Below are positions 41,867-53,500 of a stretch of 64,000 bases of DNA, one piece after another. The DNA is from Gaiellasilicea sp963829845 (lineage in GTDB: Bacteria > Actinomycetota > Thermoleophilia > Gaiellales > Gaiellaceae). The DNA lies in assembly GCA_963829845.1 (NCBI GenBank), contig CAWHKD010000017.1:123456-187455 (forward strand). The letters are read 5' to 3'. Within the stretch, counting starts at the first letter, position 1, and each line of letters begins with the position of its first letter. The translations under genes and the position numbers were made by a program. The notes beneath the pieces are model-generated. The model made no database searches. It was given only the letters and a program-made list of their open reading frames with translations, and had not been told where the DNA came from.

Positions 41867-43052
41867 CGGGCTCGCCTCCTCCCGGATCGGACGCGGGCGC
41901 GTCACCCGCGTTGTCGTCGCCGCGGCGGCGACGGAACCGGCCTTCGCCGGACGCCTCGCGCTCCGCTTTCTTCTCCGCCTTCTTCTCGGCGCGCTGTTCC
42001 TTCTGTTCGGCAACCTTGACCTTCGCATCGGCGTAGGACTCGCCGACGAGCTGCTTCCCGCCGGTCCAGCCGAAGACGGCGACGACGAGGACGATCGCGA
42101 CCAAGACGTTCCATGCCGTCGTAATCAGCTGCTGCGCGGTCGAGTAGTCGACCGCGACGCCCTTGGGGACGTCGCAGCAGGTGTCGAGCGCGAGGGCGTT
42201 CGTCGCCTGGGTGATCCCGACCGCGCCCGGCGTGAAGGAGACGGTGTTCGCGAGCGAGCCCGAGCCGGTCACCCACATGATCGACTCGAACGTGACCGGA
42301 ATCGCGAAGGCGGCCAGGAAGATCCCGATCACGGTCAGCTTGCAGAGCCAGGAGAGGAGCGAGGGCAGAAAGACGTGCAGGAAGTATTCCTTGGGGCGGG
42401 AGAGGATCACGCCGCCCTGCTTCGCCTGGAGCCAGAGCTTCTTCACCTGTCGCCAGAAAACGCGGCCCAGCATCACGATCAGCACCACTATTCCGACTGC
42501 GATCAGCACCGACGTGACCGGGTTATCGGAGATGTTGCCGAGGTTCTCGTTGAACGAGCCCGGCACGGAGAGGAACAGGTACAGGTAAACGAACGTTCCC
42601 GCGATCGTGAAGAAGATCTTCTGTACGAGATACGCGGCGATCGAGCCCGCGAACGTGGCCGACGGGATCAACGCGACGAACATGAGAAGCGTCACGAACG
42701 TGCCGATGTTCGCCGGCAGGAAGTTGTTCATCGCCACACCCACGGCATAGGCGGTGACGATCGGCCAGAGCTGGACCTCGCCGGGATAGGCGGCCCGCAG
42801 GATGCCGTAGTAGGAGAGGCCTGCCAGCAGCGTCTGACCAGTCTGGAAGACCAGTGCCGCAACGATGTAGCCGGCTGGGACCTCCTTGATCTGATGCCAG
42901 AGGTCCTTGAGCCAGGCGACGACGTCGATTCCGCCCAGGTGGAGGAGCAAGATGACGAGCGCGGTGCCGATGAGCCAGGCTGCGACCTTGACGAGGCGGC
43001 TTCGGCGTGACGGGTCGTGGAACGGAGCGACCTGCGCGACGACCTCGCTCAT
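41859..43052 (-). CDS. Lysylphosphatidylglycerol-synthase-type transmembrane protein (LPG flippase-like, UPF0104)
   Basis: A 397-residue membrane protein with about eight helices, starting at ATG 43052. LVKVAAWLIGTALVILLLHLGGIDVVAWLKDLWHQIKEVPAGYIVAALVFQTGQTLLAGLSYYGIL, NNFLPANIGTFVTLLMFVALIPSATFAGSIAAYLVQKIFF and TPGAVGITQATNALAL are LPG_synthase_TM-type motifs. There is no MprF-type synthase domain, so it resembles stand-alone flippase proteins. The C-terminal ~60 residues are charged (EQKEQRAEKKAEKKAEREASGEGRFRRRR). Translationally overlapped with the phosphodiesterase. Confidence 0.87.
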   Translation of the reverse strand: MSEVVAQVAPFHDPSRRSRLVKVAAWLIGTALVILLLHLGGIDVVAWLKDLWHQIKEVPAGYIVAALVFQTGQTLLAGLSYYGILRAAYPGEVQLWPIVTAYAVGVAMNNFLPANIGTFVTLLMFVALIPSATFAGSIAAYLVQKIFFTIAGTFVYLYLFLSVPGSFNENLGNISDNPVTSVLIAVGIVVLIVMLGRVFWRQVKKLWLQAKQGGVILSRPKEYFLHVFLPSLLSWLCKLTVIGIFLAAFAIPVTFESIMWVTGSGSLANTVSFTPGAVGITQATNALALDTCCDVPKGVAVDYSTAQQLITTAWNVLVAIVLVVAVFGWTGGKQLVGESYADAKVKVAEQKEQRAEKKAEKKAEREASGEGRFRRRRGDDNAGDAPASDPGGGEPDV

Positions 43053-43105
43053 GACTCCGTCCCTCGATTCCAGATCTGTTCCCGAGCAGTCACGCGCATG
43101 CTTGG

Positions 43106-43140
43106 TCTCCTTTGCTCGCCCGAGCCAAGTCTCCTTTGCT
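43106..43140. repeat. 11-bp direct repeat in a divergent intergenic region
   Basis: TCTCCTTTGCT occurs at 43106-43116 and again at 43130-43140, with CTTGG and CCAAG between (43101-43105 and 43125-43129). It lies in the ~240-base gap between the divergent flippase-like and AI-2E exporter genes; possibly a regulatory site. I see no gene in the gap. Confidence 0.4.
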
Positions 43141-43290
43141 GGCACCACCCGCGCAAATCCAGGCGAGCCACAGTGACCGTATGCCGCACACGCTCGCGTC
43201 GCGTCACCCCGATCGAATGAACGCACAGGCTCGCGAACCGGCATCTGCACGCCGACAGGGCACGCCGAACGGACGTCGAACAGAGTCGAG

Positions 43291-44376
43291 ATGAACGAGG
43301 CACCACAGCGCCGCGTGGAGTTGATCCTGCCCATGCGAACCGTGCTTATCGTCGCGGCGACGGCGGGCGTGCTCGCTGCATTCTGGGCGATCGGCGAGAC
43401 CTTCCTGGTCGTGTTCATCGGGATCTTCCTGGCGCTGGTCTTCGAGTATCCCGTGCGCTATGTGATGGGCAAGACTGGCTGGTCGCGCGGTTTGGCGTCG
43501 ACCGTCACGGTGCTCGGCACCGCCGTCGCGGTGCTCGTGATCGCGCTGCTCTTCCTGGTCCCGCTCGTCGGCTCGGTGCGGGACTTCCTCCAGGAGCTCC
43601 CCGCAACCGTCGAGCAGCTGCGGCAGTCCGACGAGCTCTCATGGCTGGGCGACAGCGGGGGAGCGGAGAACGTTCAGGCCGGCTCCGAGAAGGTCTCGGC
43701 GGTGGTCCCGGACGCGATCTCGGCCGTCCTCGGCGTCGCGAGCAGCTTCTTCACGGGCTTCCTCATCTGCTTCACGATCCTCTTCACCTGCATCTTCCTG
43801 CTCAGCGACGTCGCGAACCTCAAGCGCGCGCTTGGCAGCGTGCTCATGCCGGGGGAAGACGTGCGCTGGATCGAGGTCTGGGAGCGCGTCACGACCGCGG
43901 TCTCGCGCTGGGCGATCGGCGTGGTCGTGATCGCCACGATTGCGGGGACCACGCAAGGAGTCACGGCCTGGCTGCTCGGCTCGAGCTACGCGCTCGCGCT
44001 TGGCGTGATCGCGGGCCTGCTCGACATGATCCCGAACCTCGGCGCCACTCTCGCCGGAGTCATTCTCGTGCCGGCGATCCTGGCCGAGGAAGGGCTCGTC
44101 CCCGCGCTGATCATGCTCGCCGTGGTGCTCGTCTACCAGCAGGTCGAGAACAACATCCTGACGCCGAAGATCCAGGGTAAGGCAGTCAATCTCTCGGGGT
44201 TCTTCATCATCGTCGCCGTCACGCTGTTCGGGGCGCTGCTCGGCGTCCTCGGTGCGCTCACCGCGGTTCCACTCGCGGCGACGATTCAGATCTTCGTCCA
44301 GGAGCTGACGAAAGCCCGTCGGGACAAGGTCGCCGCCGCACGCGCGACGCTCGAAGCTCCCGCCCAACCCGGATAA
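43291..44376 (+). CDS. AI-2E family (PerM/UPF0118) transporter
   Basis: A 361-residue membrane protein with about eight helices. EYPVRYVMGKTGWSRGLASTVTVLGTAVAVLVIALLFLVPLVGSVRDFLQELPATVEQL, GLLDMIPNLGATLAGVILVPAILAEEG and VYQQVENNILTPKIQGKAVNLSGFFIIVAVTLFGALLGVLGALTAVPLAATIQIFVQEL define the AI-2E exporter family. It may export a signal or small solute. ATG 43291 is preceded by a purine-rich stretch. Next gene is the DUF7144-like membrane protein. Confidence 0.92.
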   Translation: MNEAPQRRVELILPMRTVLIVAATAGVLAAFWAIGETFLVVFIGIFLALVFEYPVRYVMGKTGWSRGLASTVTVLGTAVAVLVIALLFLVPLVGSVRDFLQELPATVEQLRQSDELSWLGDSGGAENVQAGSEKVSAVVPDAISAVLGVASSFFTGFLICFTILFTCIFLLSDVANLKRALGSVLMPGEDVRWIEVWERVTTAVSRWAIGVVVIATIAGTTQGVTAWLLGSSYALALGVIAGLLDMIPNLGATLAGVILVPAILAEEGLVPALIMLAVVLVYQQVENNILTPKIQGKAVNLSGFFIIVAVTLFGALLGVLGALTAVPLAATIQIFVQELTKARRDKVAAARATLEAPAQPG

Positions 44377-44415
44377 CCGAGTAGCTCAGCCTCATCAACA
44401 TCGAAAGGAGCGAAC

Positions 44416-44835
44416 ATGGCATCGCAAGATTCATGGACCGGCTGGATCGTCTTCGCCGGCTTCGTGATCATCATCATCGGCGTGATGGACGCCCTCCAGG
44501 GCTTCATCGCGATCCTCGAGGACGACTACGTCGTCGCCACGCCCGAGGGCCTCGCGATCTTCGACGTGACGGCGTGGGGCTGGACGAGCCTCATCTGGGG
44601 GGCCTTGCTCGTCATCGCCGGACTCGGCCTGCTCGGCGGGGCCGGCTGGGCACGCTGGCTCGCGATCTTCGGTGTCGCGATCAATGCGATCCAGCAGGTC
44701 GCGTTCCTGTCGAACTACCCGCAGGCGTATCCGCTGTGGAACATGCTGATCGTCGCGCTCAACATCGTCGTGCTGTACGCACTGACGGCGCGCTGGGAGG
44801 GCTTCAAGGGAACCATGCGGGGATCCACGACCTGA
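44416..44835 (+). CDS. DUF7144-like four-helix membrane protein
   Basis: A 139-residue protein with four hydrophobic helices and a good AAAGGAG ribosome site. WTGWIVFAGFVIIIIGVMDALQGFIAILEDDYVV, TAWGWTSLIWGALLVIAGLGLLGGAGWARWLAIFGVAINAIQQVAFLSNYPQAYPLWNMLIVALNIVVLYALT matches the actinobacterial DUF7144 family. Function unknown. Follows the AI-2E exporter gene in the same direction and ends at a strong hairpin. Confidence 0.8.
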   Translation: MASQDSWTGWIVFAGFVIIIIGVMDALQGFIAILEDDYVVATPEGLAIFDVTAWGWTSLIWGALLVIAGLGLLGGAGWARWLAIFGVAINAIQQVAFLSNYPQAYPLWNMLIVALNIVVLYALTARWEGFKGTMRGSTT

Positions 44836-44841
44836 CCGGCG

Positions 44842-44874
44842 CCAGGAGCCGCCCCTCCAGGGGGCGGCTCCTGG
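44842..44874. terminator. Strong hairpin between convergent genes
   Basis: A 14-bp stem, CCAGGAGCCGCCCC and GGGGCGGCTCCTGG, with a 5-base loop, between the DUF7144-like stop (+) and the CMD-like stop (-). Serves both directions; no long T-run. Confidence 0.65.
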
Positions 44875-44883
44875 CCGGCGGTG

Positions 44884-45213
44884 TTACTGGTCGGCCTCGT
44901 CGTCCATCTCCGCGACCTCGATCGCGACCTCGAGCGCGGAGGCGATCTTGCCCGTCGCGGATGCGACCCGCGCCGTGCCGACGATCGGTGCGACCGCCGC
45001 AAGCACGCCACGGACCTGCTCGGCGTCGACACCCATCTCGCCTGCAATGGCGAGGTTCATCAGGTACGAGACCGCCGGCGCATCGACGGCGACAAGCGCT
45101 GCGATACGTACGAGCGCAAGCGTCTCCGCGTCCAGACTCGATGCTTCGATCGAATCCGTCGTCATGCTCGCCAGCAGATCGAGTACCGGCGTCTCGCTGG
45201 TCGATCCAGCCAT
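44884..45213 (-). CDS. Carboxymuconolactone-decarboxylase-like (AhpD-fold) protein without redox cysteines
   Basis: A 109-residue protein starting at ATG 45213 after an AAAGGAG ribosome site. SSLDAETLALVRIAALVAVDAPAVSYLMNLAIAGEMGVDAEQVRGVLAAVAPIVGTARVASATGKIASAL fits the CMD/AhpD fold, but the usual CxxC redox pair is absent, so peroxidase activity is unlikely. Acidic tail. Convergent with the DUF7144-like gene. Confidence 0.75.
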   Translation of the reverse strand: MAGSTSETPVLDLLASMTTDSIEASSLDAETLALVRIAALVAVDAPAVSYLMNLAIAGEMGVDAEQVRGVLAAVAPIVGTARVASATGKIASALEVAIEVAEMDDEADQ

Positions 45214-45425
45214 TGATTCTCCTTTCTTCAACCGTCCGCTCTCGCGACGGATTTGGTGTCAGCCGTTGCCGACCGTGATCACCCCCATTATCCGGGCGGG
45301 TGCGACGGCGCTCGTCATGCCGATGGCATGAACGTGCTGACCCGAGCAGGCGCGAGGGTAGGGTCGCCTGGTGACCATCGCGGCAGACGTGTCCGCGCGT
45401 TCCTGGCCTCAGCGATGACCCGCTG

Positions 45426-46157
45426 ATGCTCACGGCATTTGGCTGGGGCATCCTGGCGGCTTCGTCACTCGTGATCGGCGCGGTCGTTGCGCTCCGCTTT
45501 CGCATCAGCTTGCAGTGGATTGGGCTGATCATGGGATTCGGCGCCGGCGTGTTGATCAGCGCGGTCGCTTTCGACCTCGTCGAGGAAGCCGCCGGTAAGA
45601 CGTCCGGTCAGGGAGCTGTGATCGCCGGCATCTTCGCCGGCTGCGGCGTGTTCTTCGGCGGCGACTGGCTCATCGACCGCTTTGGTGGGGCCGACCGCAA
45701 GGATGCGACGGGCGCCCAGGAGAGCGGCTCGGCGCTCGCGATCGTCCTCGGAACGGTGCTCGACGGGATTCCCGAGTCGATGGTGATCGGTTTGACGATC
45801 TTCGAGGGCGGAGCGGTTGGCGCCGCGTACCTGATCGCGGTCTTCATCTCGAACCTGCCCGAAGCGATCTCCTCCACGGCCGGCCTGGCCGCCGGCGGCT
45901 GGAAGAAGGCGCGAATCCTCTGGCTCTGGATCGCGATCGCAGTGATCTCCGGACTCGCTTCGGTCGCCGGCTATGGCCTCTTCCAAGACTCGTCACCGGA
46001 CACCGTCGCCTTCGTCCTTGCCTTCGCGGCGGGCGCGATCCTCACCATGCTCGCGGACACGATGATGCCCCAGGCGTACGAGCACGGAGGCAAGGTCGTC
46101 GGGGTCGCGACGACGCTCGGATTCGCGGTCGCGTTCGTGATCCATACGCTCGACTGA
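45426..46157 (+). CDS. ZIP-family metal transporter-like protein
   Basis: A 243-residue membrane protein with about eight helices starting at ATG 45426. AFGWGILAASSLVIGAVVALRF, LGTVLDGIPESMVIGLTIFEGGAVGAAYLIAVFISNLPEAISSTAGLAAGG and AGAILTMLADTMMPQAYEHGGKVVGVATTLGFAVAFVIHTLD match ZIP transporters; the HNxPEA-type motif is seen as SNLPEA and the helix-5 metal site as DGIPES. It is probably a divalent metal importer or related permease. Confidence 0.85.
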   Translation: MLTAFGWGILAASSLVIGAVVALRFRISLQWIGLIMGFGAGVLISAVAFDLVEEAAGKTSGQGAVIAGIFAGCGVFFGGDWLIDRFGGADRKDATGAQESGSALAIVLGTVLDGIPESMVIGLTIFEGGAVGAAYLIAVFISNLPEAISSTAGLAAGGWKKARILWLWIAIAVISGLASVAGYGLFQDSSPDTVAFVLAFAAGAILTMLADTMMPQAYEHGGKVVGVATTLGFAVAFVIHTLD

Positions 46158-46229
46158 GAGACGGGTCGCCGGTCGTCATGCCGTTCGGACGATGCGATCG
46201 GCGTGGTGGTTCGCGATCCTGCGAGTCGG

Positions 46230-48895
<2,666 letters not shown>

Positions 48896-48899
<4 letters not shown>

Positions 48900-50818
48900 C
48901 GATCAGGCTCGGCCCCGAGACGTGCGGGACGCTCGACGAGGGCTCGAAGCGGGAGTGGCTCGTCGCGGACGGCCTCGGCGGCTACGCGATGGGCACGGCC
49001 TGCGGCCTGCGGACTCGCCGCTACCACGGCCTCCTCGTCCCCGCTGTCGCAGGTCCCGCCGTCCGCATGCTCGGGCTCATCGCCCTCGACCCCGTGCTCG
49101 TCATCGGCGATGCGCGCGTTCCGCTCGCCACCCACGAGTGGGCCGGAGGCATCGTCAGTCCCCGCGGTTTCGAGCTGCTCGTCACCTTCGAGCTCGAGGA
49201 CGGCATCCCGCGCTGGCGCTGGCAGATCGGGGACATCGTGCTCGAGCGAGAGCTGGCAATGGCTCACGGACGGCCGGCAGTCGGCATCGTCCACAGGCTG
49301 CTGCGCGCCCACCGGCCCGTGCGGCTCGAACTGACTCCACTCTGCACCTGGCGGAACGTCCACGGCGAGCGCTTCGCCTCCGGAACGCCCGGCGCCGAGC
49401 CGACCTCGGACGGGTTCGTGTTCGAGAACGCGTTCCGCCTGAGCGGCGACGGATGGTCGCCCGGCGGAAACTGGTATCTCGCCGTCCGAGCGCGAGAGGA
49501 GGCGGCGCGTGGGCTCAACGATCGCGAAGACGTCTGGGCAGCCGGAACATTCTCCTCCACCCTCGCTCCCGGAGACAGCCACGAGGTGACGGCGGCGGCG
49601 GCGCCCTTCGACGAGCCTCTTCCTCCGGCGTCCGCGATCGTCGAAGCCGCGAAGGTGCGAGCGGCCGACCTCGTTCGCCGCGCAGGCGCAGCCGACGCCG
49701 TCGACGCTCAACTCGTGCTCGCCGCCGACAGCTTCGCGATCAAAGCCGTTGGGCGCCCGACAGCGGTCGCCGGGTATCCATGGTTCGGGGAGTGGTCGCG
49801 TGACCTGATGACGTCCTACGAGGGGCTCTACCTGGCGACGAAGCGCACGGACGAGGGCCGCGAGGTGCTGCTCACGTCGGCCGCGACCGTCTCCGAGGGC
49901 ATGCTCGCCAACACGGCGGACACCGGCTCGCTCGAGTTCAACACGGTCGACGGCACACTCTGGTTTCTCCACGCGCTCGACCGCCACATCGCGTTGACCG
50001 GCGACGCCGACCTGGGCAACGAGCTCGCCCCGGTCGTCGAGCAGATCATCCAGCACCACCTCGCCGGCACCCGCTACGGCATCGGTGTGGACCCGAAGGA
50101 CGGCCTCCTTCGCCAAGGCGCCGAGGGCGCTGCACTGACGTGGATGGATGCGCGCATCGACGGCGTCCCGGTGACGGCGCGAACCGGCAAGCCAGTCGAG
50201 GTGAACGCCCTCTGGATCCGCGCCCTCGAGGTCGCCGCGAGCGTCGCCCGGACGGACGCGTCCCGAGCACAGAACTCAGAGCTCGCCGCGAAGGCACGCA
50301 ACTCGTTTCGCGAGCGGTTCGTACGACCCGATGGTGGCGGGCTCTTCGACGTCGTCGACGGGCCCGGTGGTGACGACGCGGCCGTCCGCCCGAACCAACT
50401 TCTTGCCGCCTCCTTGCCGAACCCGGCTCTTGCCCGCGAGCACGAGGCTGCGCGTGCGGCGGTCGACGCGTGCCGGCGGTCGCTGCTGACGCCGCTCGGT
50501 CTTCGATCCCTTGCGCCCGACGATCCGGCCTACAAGCATGTCCACCGCGGCGGGCCGGCCGACCGTGACGGCGCCTACCACCAGGGAACCGTCTGGCCCT
50601 GGCTCGTCGGTCCCTACGTCGACGCCGCCCGCACCGTGGGCATCCCGGTCGAGGGCGTTCTCGACAGCCTGGAAGCCCACCTCGGCGAATGGGGCCTCGG
50701 CTCGATCTCCGAGACGACCGACGGGGCCGCGCCCCACGGCGCCACGGGGTGTCCGTTCCAGGCCTGGTCGGTCGCGGAGGTCCTCCGCGTACGGCGCGCA
50801 CCGGCCGCCGACGTCTGA
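48896..50818 (+). CDS. Glycogen debranching-type amylo-alpha-1,6-glucosidase (GH133-like)
   Basis: A 640-residue enzyme starting at GTG 48896 in a GTGA overlap with the GH63-like gene. REWLVADGLGGYAMGTACGLRTRRYHGLLV is the standard opening; the catalytic barrel has GYPWFGEWSRDLMTSYEGL, NTVDGTLWFLHALD, LLRQGAEGAALTWMDARIDGVPVTARTGKPVEVNALW, and YHQGTVWPWLVGPYVDA. It should remove alpha-1,6 branch glucose from glycogen-like glucans. The pair probably works on storage or imported alpha-glucan. Confidence 0.9.
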
Positions 50819-50883
50819 TCCGACGCGGGTAGCTCCGCCCTGATCCGACTGCGTTTCCGAGCCGCAACACGAAGGGAGTCCGT

Positions 50884-51051
50884 ATGCGTGCAACCGTCAT
50901 GTACGGCGCCGGCGACGTCCGCGTCGAGAACGTCCCCGACGCCTACCTCATCGAGCCGACCGACGCCCTCGTCGTCGTCAGCCGCGCCGCGATCTGTGCT
51001 TCAACGCCGGCAACGGGCTCGCCGCAACGGCCGTGGGGTTGCGAGGCCTAG
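50884..51051 (+). pseudogene. N-terminal remnant of a zinc-dependent alcohol dehydrogenase
   Basis: A 55-codon frame behind a good AAGGGAG ribosome site. It begins MRATVMYGAGDVRVENVPDA, followed by EPTDALVVVSRAAIC, an excellent match to the first ~36 residues of Zn-ADH of the threonine dehydrogenase type, where GSDLW should follow. Instead it runs into unrelated sequence and a stop at 51049. The rest of the gene is missing. The stop overlaps the 3' end of the reverse nucleotidyltransferase gene, so the break coincides with the edge of an accessory stretch. Confidence 0.8.
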
Positions 51052-51692
51052 ATTCGGTCTAGCCAGGGGTGGCCGGGATGGACGAGTCGAAGCGCATCTA
51101 CGAGCCAGGTCCGGCGGATTGGATCGAGCTTCGGTAGCACTGCCGAGAAGTCAGCCTCGTCCTTTGGTCGATCGGCGTGCTTGGCCTTGAAAAGCAGGAT
51201 GATCTCGGGCCGGCCATACGGGATACCGTCGTCGGTCCATTCGATCACGTCGACGTAGGGCCGTTTGATCCGTTCGTCGCGTCGGCAGATCCACGTTTCG
51301 CCGTCGGAGGGTTCCCGAAAGATGTCGAGCCGCCAGCGGCCCGTCGCGGGCTCCCGCACCCACGTCTGTTGATGCCGATCGAGAGCCGCCGGGGCCTGAG
51401 CGAACGGCCACACGTGGCCCGGATCGGTCAGATCTCCGTCAGGGATGAAAAGCTCGAACCCGGAGAGTCTCTCAGCGATCCTGCCGAACTGCACCCGAGG
51501 AACGGCAATCTCTAGATCTGAGTGCTCTCGTCGCTGCTCACCGAGGAAGAGGTCGATCGCCCAGCCGGCGGCGACATACCACGGAGCGCGAACGCCCTCG
51601 AGCAGCGCAGCAACCTGCTCGGGACGCCATGCCTCCCAGAGCGTGAGGTCGGGCTCGAACGCCCCTGCCGCCCTTGCATCTTCGAGCTTCAT
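51048..51692 (-). CDS. Nucleotidyltransferase-fold protein (aminoglycoside adenylyltransferase-like)
   Basis: A 214-residue protein starting at ATG 51692. The motif VAAGWAIDLFLGEQRREHSDLEIAVPR follows the GGWAxDxxxGRxxRxHxDxDxxV pattern of ANT(2'')-like and related nucleotidyltransferases, with the metal-binding Asp/Glu. Later IDVIEWTDDGIPYGRPEIILLFKAKHADRPKDEADF supplies the Lys-Glu-Asp part. It may modify an antibiotic or other small molecule; no substrate can be given. Its 3' end meets the broken ADH. Confidence 0.8.
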   Translation of the reverse strand: MKLEDARAAGAFEPDLTLWEAWRPEQVAALLEGVRAPWYVAAGWAIDLFLGEQRREHSDLEIAVPRVQFGRIAERLSGFELFIPDGDLTDPGHVWPFAQAPAALDRHQQTWVREPATGRWRLDIFREPSDGETWICRRDERIKRPYVDVIEWTDDGIPYGRPEIILLFKAKHADRPKDEADFSAVLPKLDPIRRTWLVDALRLVHPGHPWLDRI

Positions 51693-51864
51693 TCAGCAAC
51701 TTTCGCGCACCAGCGTGGAGACGGCGACCCGAACTGGCAGTAGCGGCGCTCAGCGCACTCCCGAACGCTGGCCCACGCGACGTCTGACGGGAGGGTGTAT
51801 GGCTGCCATCGCGGCACGGCCTTAGGGTCTTGACATCGGGCACGTCGACCAAAGGAGGGATTGC

Positions 51865-52149
51865 GTGTACGCACGCGCAACGACGTATCGAGGCTCACCC
51901 GAGCATGTCCAGGAGGCAATCGTCCATTATGAGGAGGGCATCCCGTCCATTCGCGAGATCGCCGGCAACCGGGGCGCGCTTCTGCTCGTCGACCGGTCAG
52001 CAGGAAAAGGGGTCGGCGTTACGCTCTGGGAAAGCGAAGAAGCGATGCAAGCAAGCCGCAAGCGCGCGGACGAGGTCCGGCAGCAGGCTCAGGAACCAGG
52101 CGGCGATCCGGTAGACGAATACGAGGTGGCCGTCTGGGCAGTCGGCTGA
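51865..52149 (+). CDS. Small ABM/ferredoxin-like-fold protein
   Basis: A 94-residue protein starting at GTG 51865 behind AAAGGAGG. The pattern MYARATTYRGSPEHVQEAIVHYEEGIPSIREIAGNRGALLLVDRSAGKGVGVTLWESEEAMQASRKRADEVRQQA resembles antibiotic-biosynthesis-monooxygenase-like (ABM) dimeric alpha+beta barrels. Function unknown; could be an oxygenase-fold or a heme-related small protein. Confidence 0.65.
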   Translation: MYARATTYRGSPEHVQEAIVHYEEGIPSIREIAGNRGALLLVDRSAGKGVGVTLWESEEAMQASRKRADEVRQQAQEPGGDPVDEYEVAVWAVG

Positions 52150-52238
52150 GGTGTCTTGACGAGTAGAAGAGCTCGGTCGGGGAGGTTCCCAAACGCCGGC
52201 CCGTAGGGAGCTATTCGCTGTTGCGCGCCGCGGTCGTG

Positions 52239-53108
52239 TCAGCGCGCCCGCGTGAGGCGTTCGATTACCCGGCCTGGGAACGGGACGTGCTCGGTACTCC
52301 ACACGTGTCGTTGTTCGTACGGCCACGCGTAGATCGGGCTGCCGTTGCGAACGAGCCCAAGCAGGCGCGGCTCGCCGAGCACCTCTGCCGACCACTCGTA
52401 CAGGCGCTGTAGCCTCGGTGCAATCACCGCGTAGTCGAGCAACCGACCGAGACGCTGCTCGTCGGCGATGTACCACTCGACGTCGCGCGTGAGCGGGTAG
52501 TGGTTCGGGATCACGCGGCGGAGCGAGAGGAACGCGCCCACCATTCCGAGGCGGGGATCGCCGAGTACGCGGGCAAGCGGAGCGAATCGGCCCAGCGCGA
52601 GGCTCGGGGCCGCAACGAGAGCGTGCGCATAGAGGACGCGCGCCAGCGCGACGTTCATGAAGAAGCGCTCCGGAGCGTTTTCTGCTTCGGAATTCCCTTC
52701 GTGCTCCAGGTAGCCGACCACGATGCTGGCGTTGTGCGCGCGGTACCAACACGTCGGTGTCGGGGTGGCAGCGAACTGCAGCCACAGCCGAACAGCATGC
52801 GACGACGGATGTCCACGTCGCCCTCCAACCAGCGCAATCGCTTCACATCCGTCTCGCAGCAAGCGCTCGTTCATCGCCCGCCACCAGACGCTGCCCGACG
52901 GCGACGCGTCGAGCGGGTTAAGGAGACCGCGCGCGGCCTGCCAGCGCATGAACGACAGCGCTGCGCGCCGGAACGGCAGGTGTCGCGGTGCCCGGCCGGT
53001 CGGCCCATGGAACAGCCGCTCCATCAATGCAAGACGCGCCGCCGGATCGTCACGCACTGCCGCGATCCGCGCGTCAACCCAGTCGAGCGCCTCGCGGTAT
53101 TCGCTCAC
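52239..53108 (-). CDS. Conserved hypothetical protein, unknown function
   Basis: A 289-residue protein. The start is GTG 53108, because residues before (SASAYADDARHAARRADLEP) do not look coding and lack a ribosome site. It is mostly helical, with VSEYREALDWVDARIAAVRDDPAARLALMERLFHGPTGRAPRHLPFRRAALSFMRWQAARGLLNPLDASPSGSVWWRAMNERLLRDGCEA, an acidic EHEGNSEAENAPERFFMNVALARVLYAHALVAAP stretch and many Arg residues. I cannot name a family; the pattern suggests a conserved cytosolic protein found in other actinomycetes. Confidence 0.6.
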   Translation of the reverse strand: MSEYREALDWVDARIAAVRDDPAARLALMERLFHGPTGRAPRHLPFRRAALSFMRWQAARGLLNPLDASPSGSVWWRAMNERLLRDGCEAIALVGGRRGHPSSHAVRLWLQFAATPTPTCWYRAHNASIVVGYLEHEGNSEAENAPERFFMNVALARVLYAHALVAAPSLALGRFAPLARVLGDPRLGMVGAFLSLRRVIPNHYPLTRDVEWYIADEQRLGRLLDYAVIAPRLQRLYEWSAEVLGEPRLLGLVRNGSPIYAWPYEQRHVWSTEHVPFPGRVIERLTRAR

Positions 53109-53500
53109 CGCCGGCTCGAGGTCGGCTCTTCGGGCGGCATGACGTGCATCATCCGCGTACGCGGAAGCGGACGTGTCGGGTTCGCCGTCTCTAAGCCGGC
53201 GGGATCGAGCCGGAGCAAAAAACAGGCCAACTTGCAGACCTTTTACAGGACCACGGAATCGAACCCGCGACCTCCGCGATCGTTGCGGGTAAAACCCGCA
53301 AGCGTGCTGCCGGTCGACCAAGCCGGCCTCCGGCGTTCTGCTCGGTAGGCGCCGCGTTCTGACCTCCGGACCGCGATGGTGCTGGACTCTCCGAGGCATG
53401 AAGCCCCGCTTACTAGACTGGTTTCATGCCCCGCGCCAAAGCCTCGGGGACCGCGAGCACTGCCCGGCGGGTTGAACGACACCGGGGGGAAGAGCCCTTG
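53109..53500. other. Noncoding stretch with a tRNA-like sequence
   Basis: About 390 bases without a convincing gene. It holds a tRNA-like sequence on the minus strand at ~53244-53325 and a possible promoter region for the LuxR gene. No IS element or repeat was recognised. Confidence 0.4.
53244..53325 (-). other. tRNA-like sequence, probably degenerate (Lys-type anticodon loop)
   Basis: Reading the minus strand there is a D-arm-like GCCGG/CCGGC stem, an anticodon arm TGCGG-GTTTTAC-CCGCA whose loop would present UUU, and a T-arm-like GGTTCGATTCC. But the acceptor stem does not pair, the gap between D and anticodon arms is eight bases, and the T stem has a missing base. I consider it a decayed tRNA or tRNA-like element, not a functional gene. 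Confidence 0.3.

Noticed and set aside
40268..42019. Forward frames of 325 and 247 aa over the phosphodiesterase gene
   Set aside because: They are antisense, Arg/Asp/His-biased and disagree with the strong membrane and metal-site motifs on the reverse strand.
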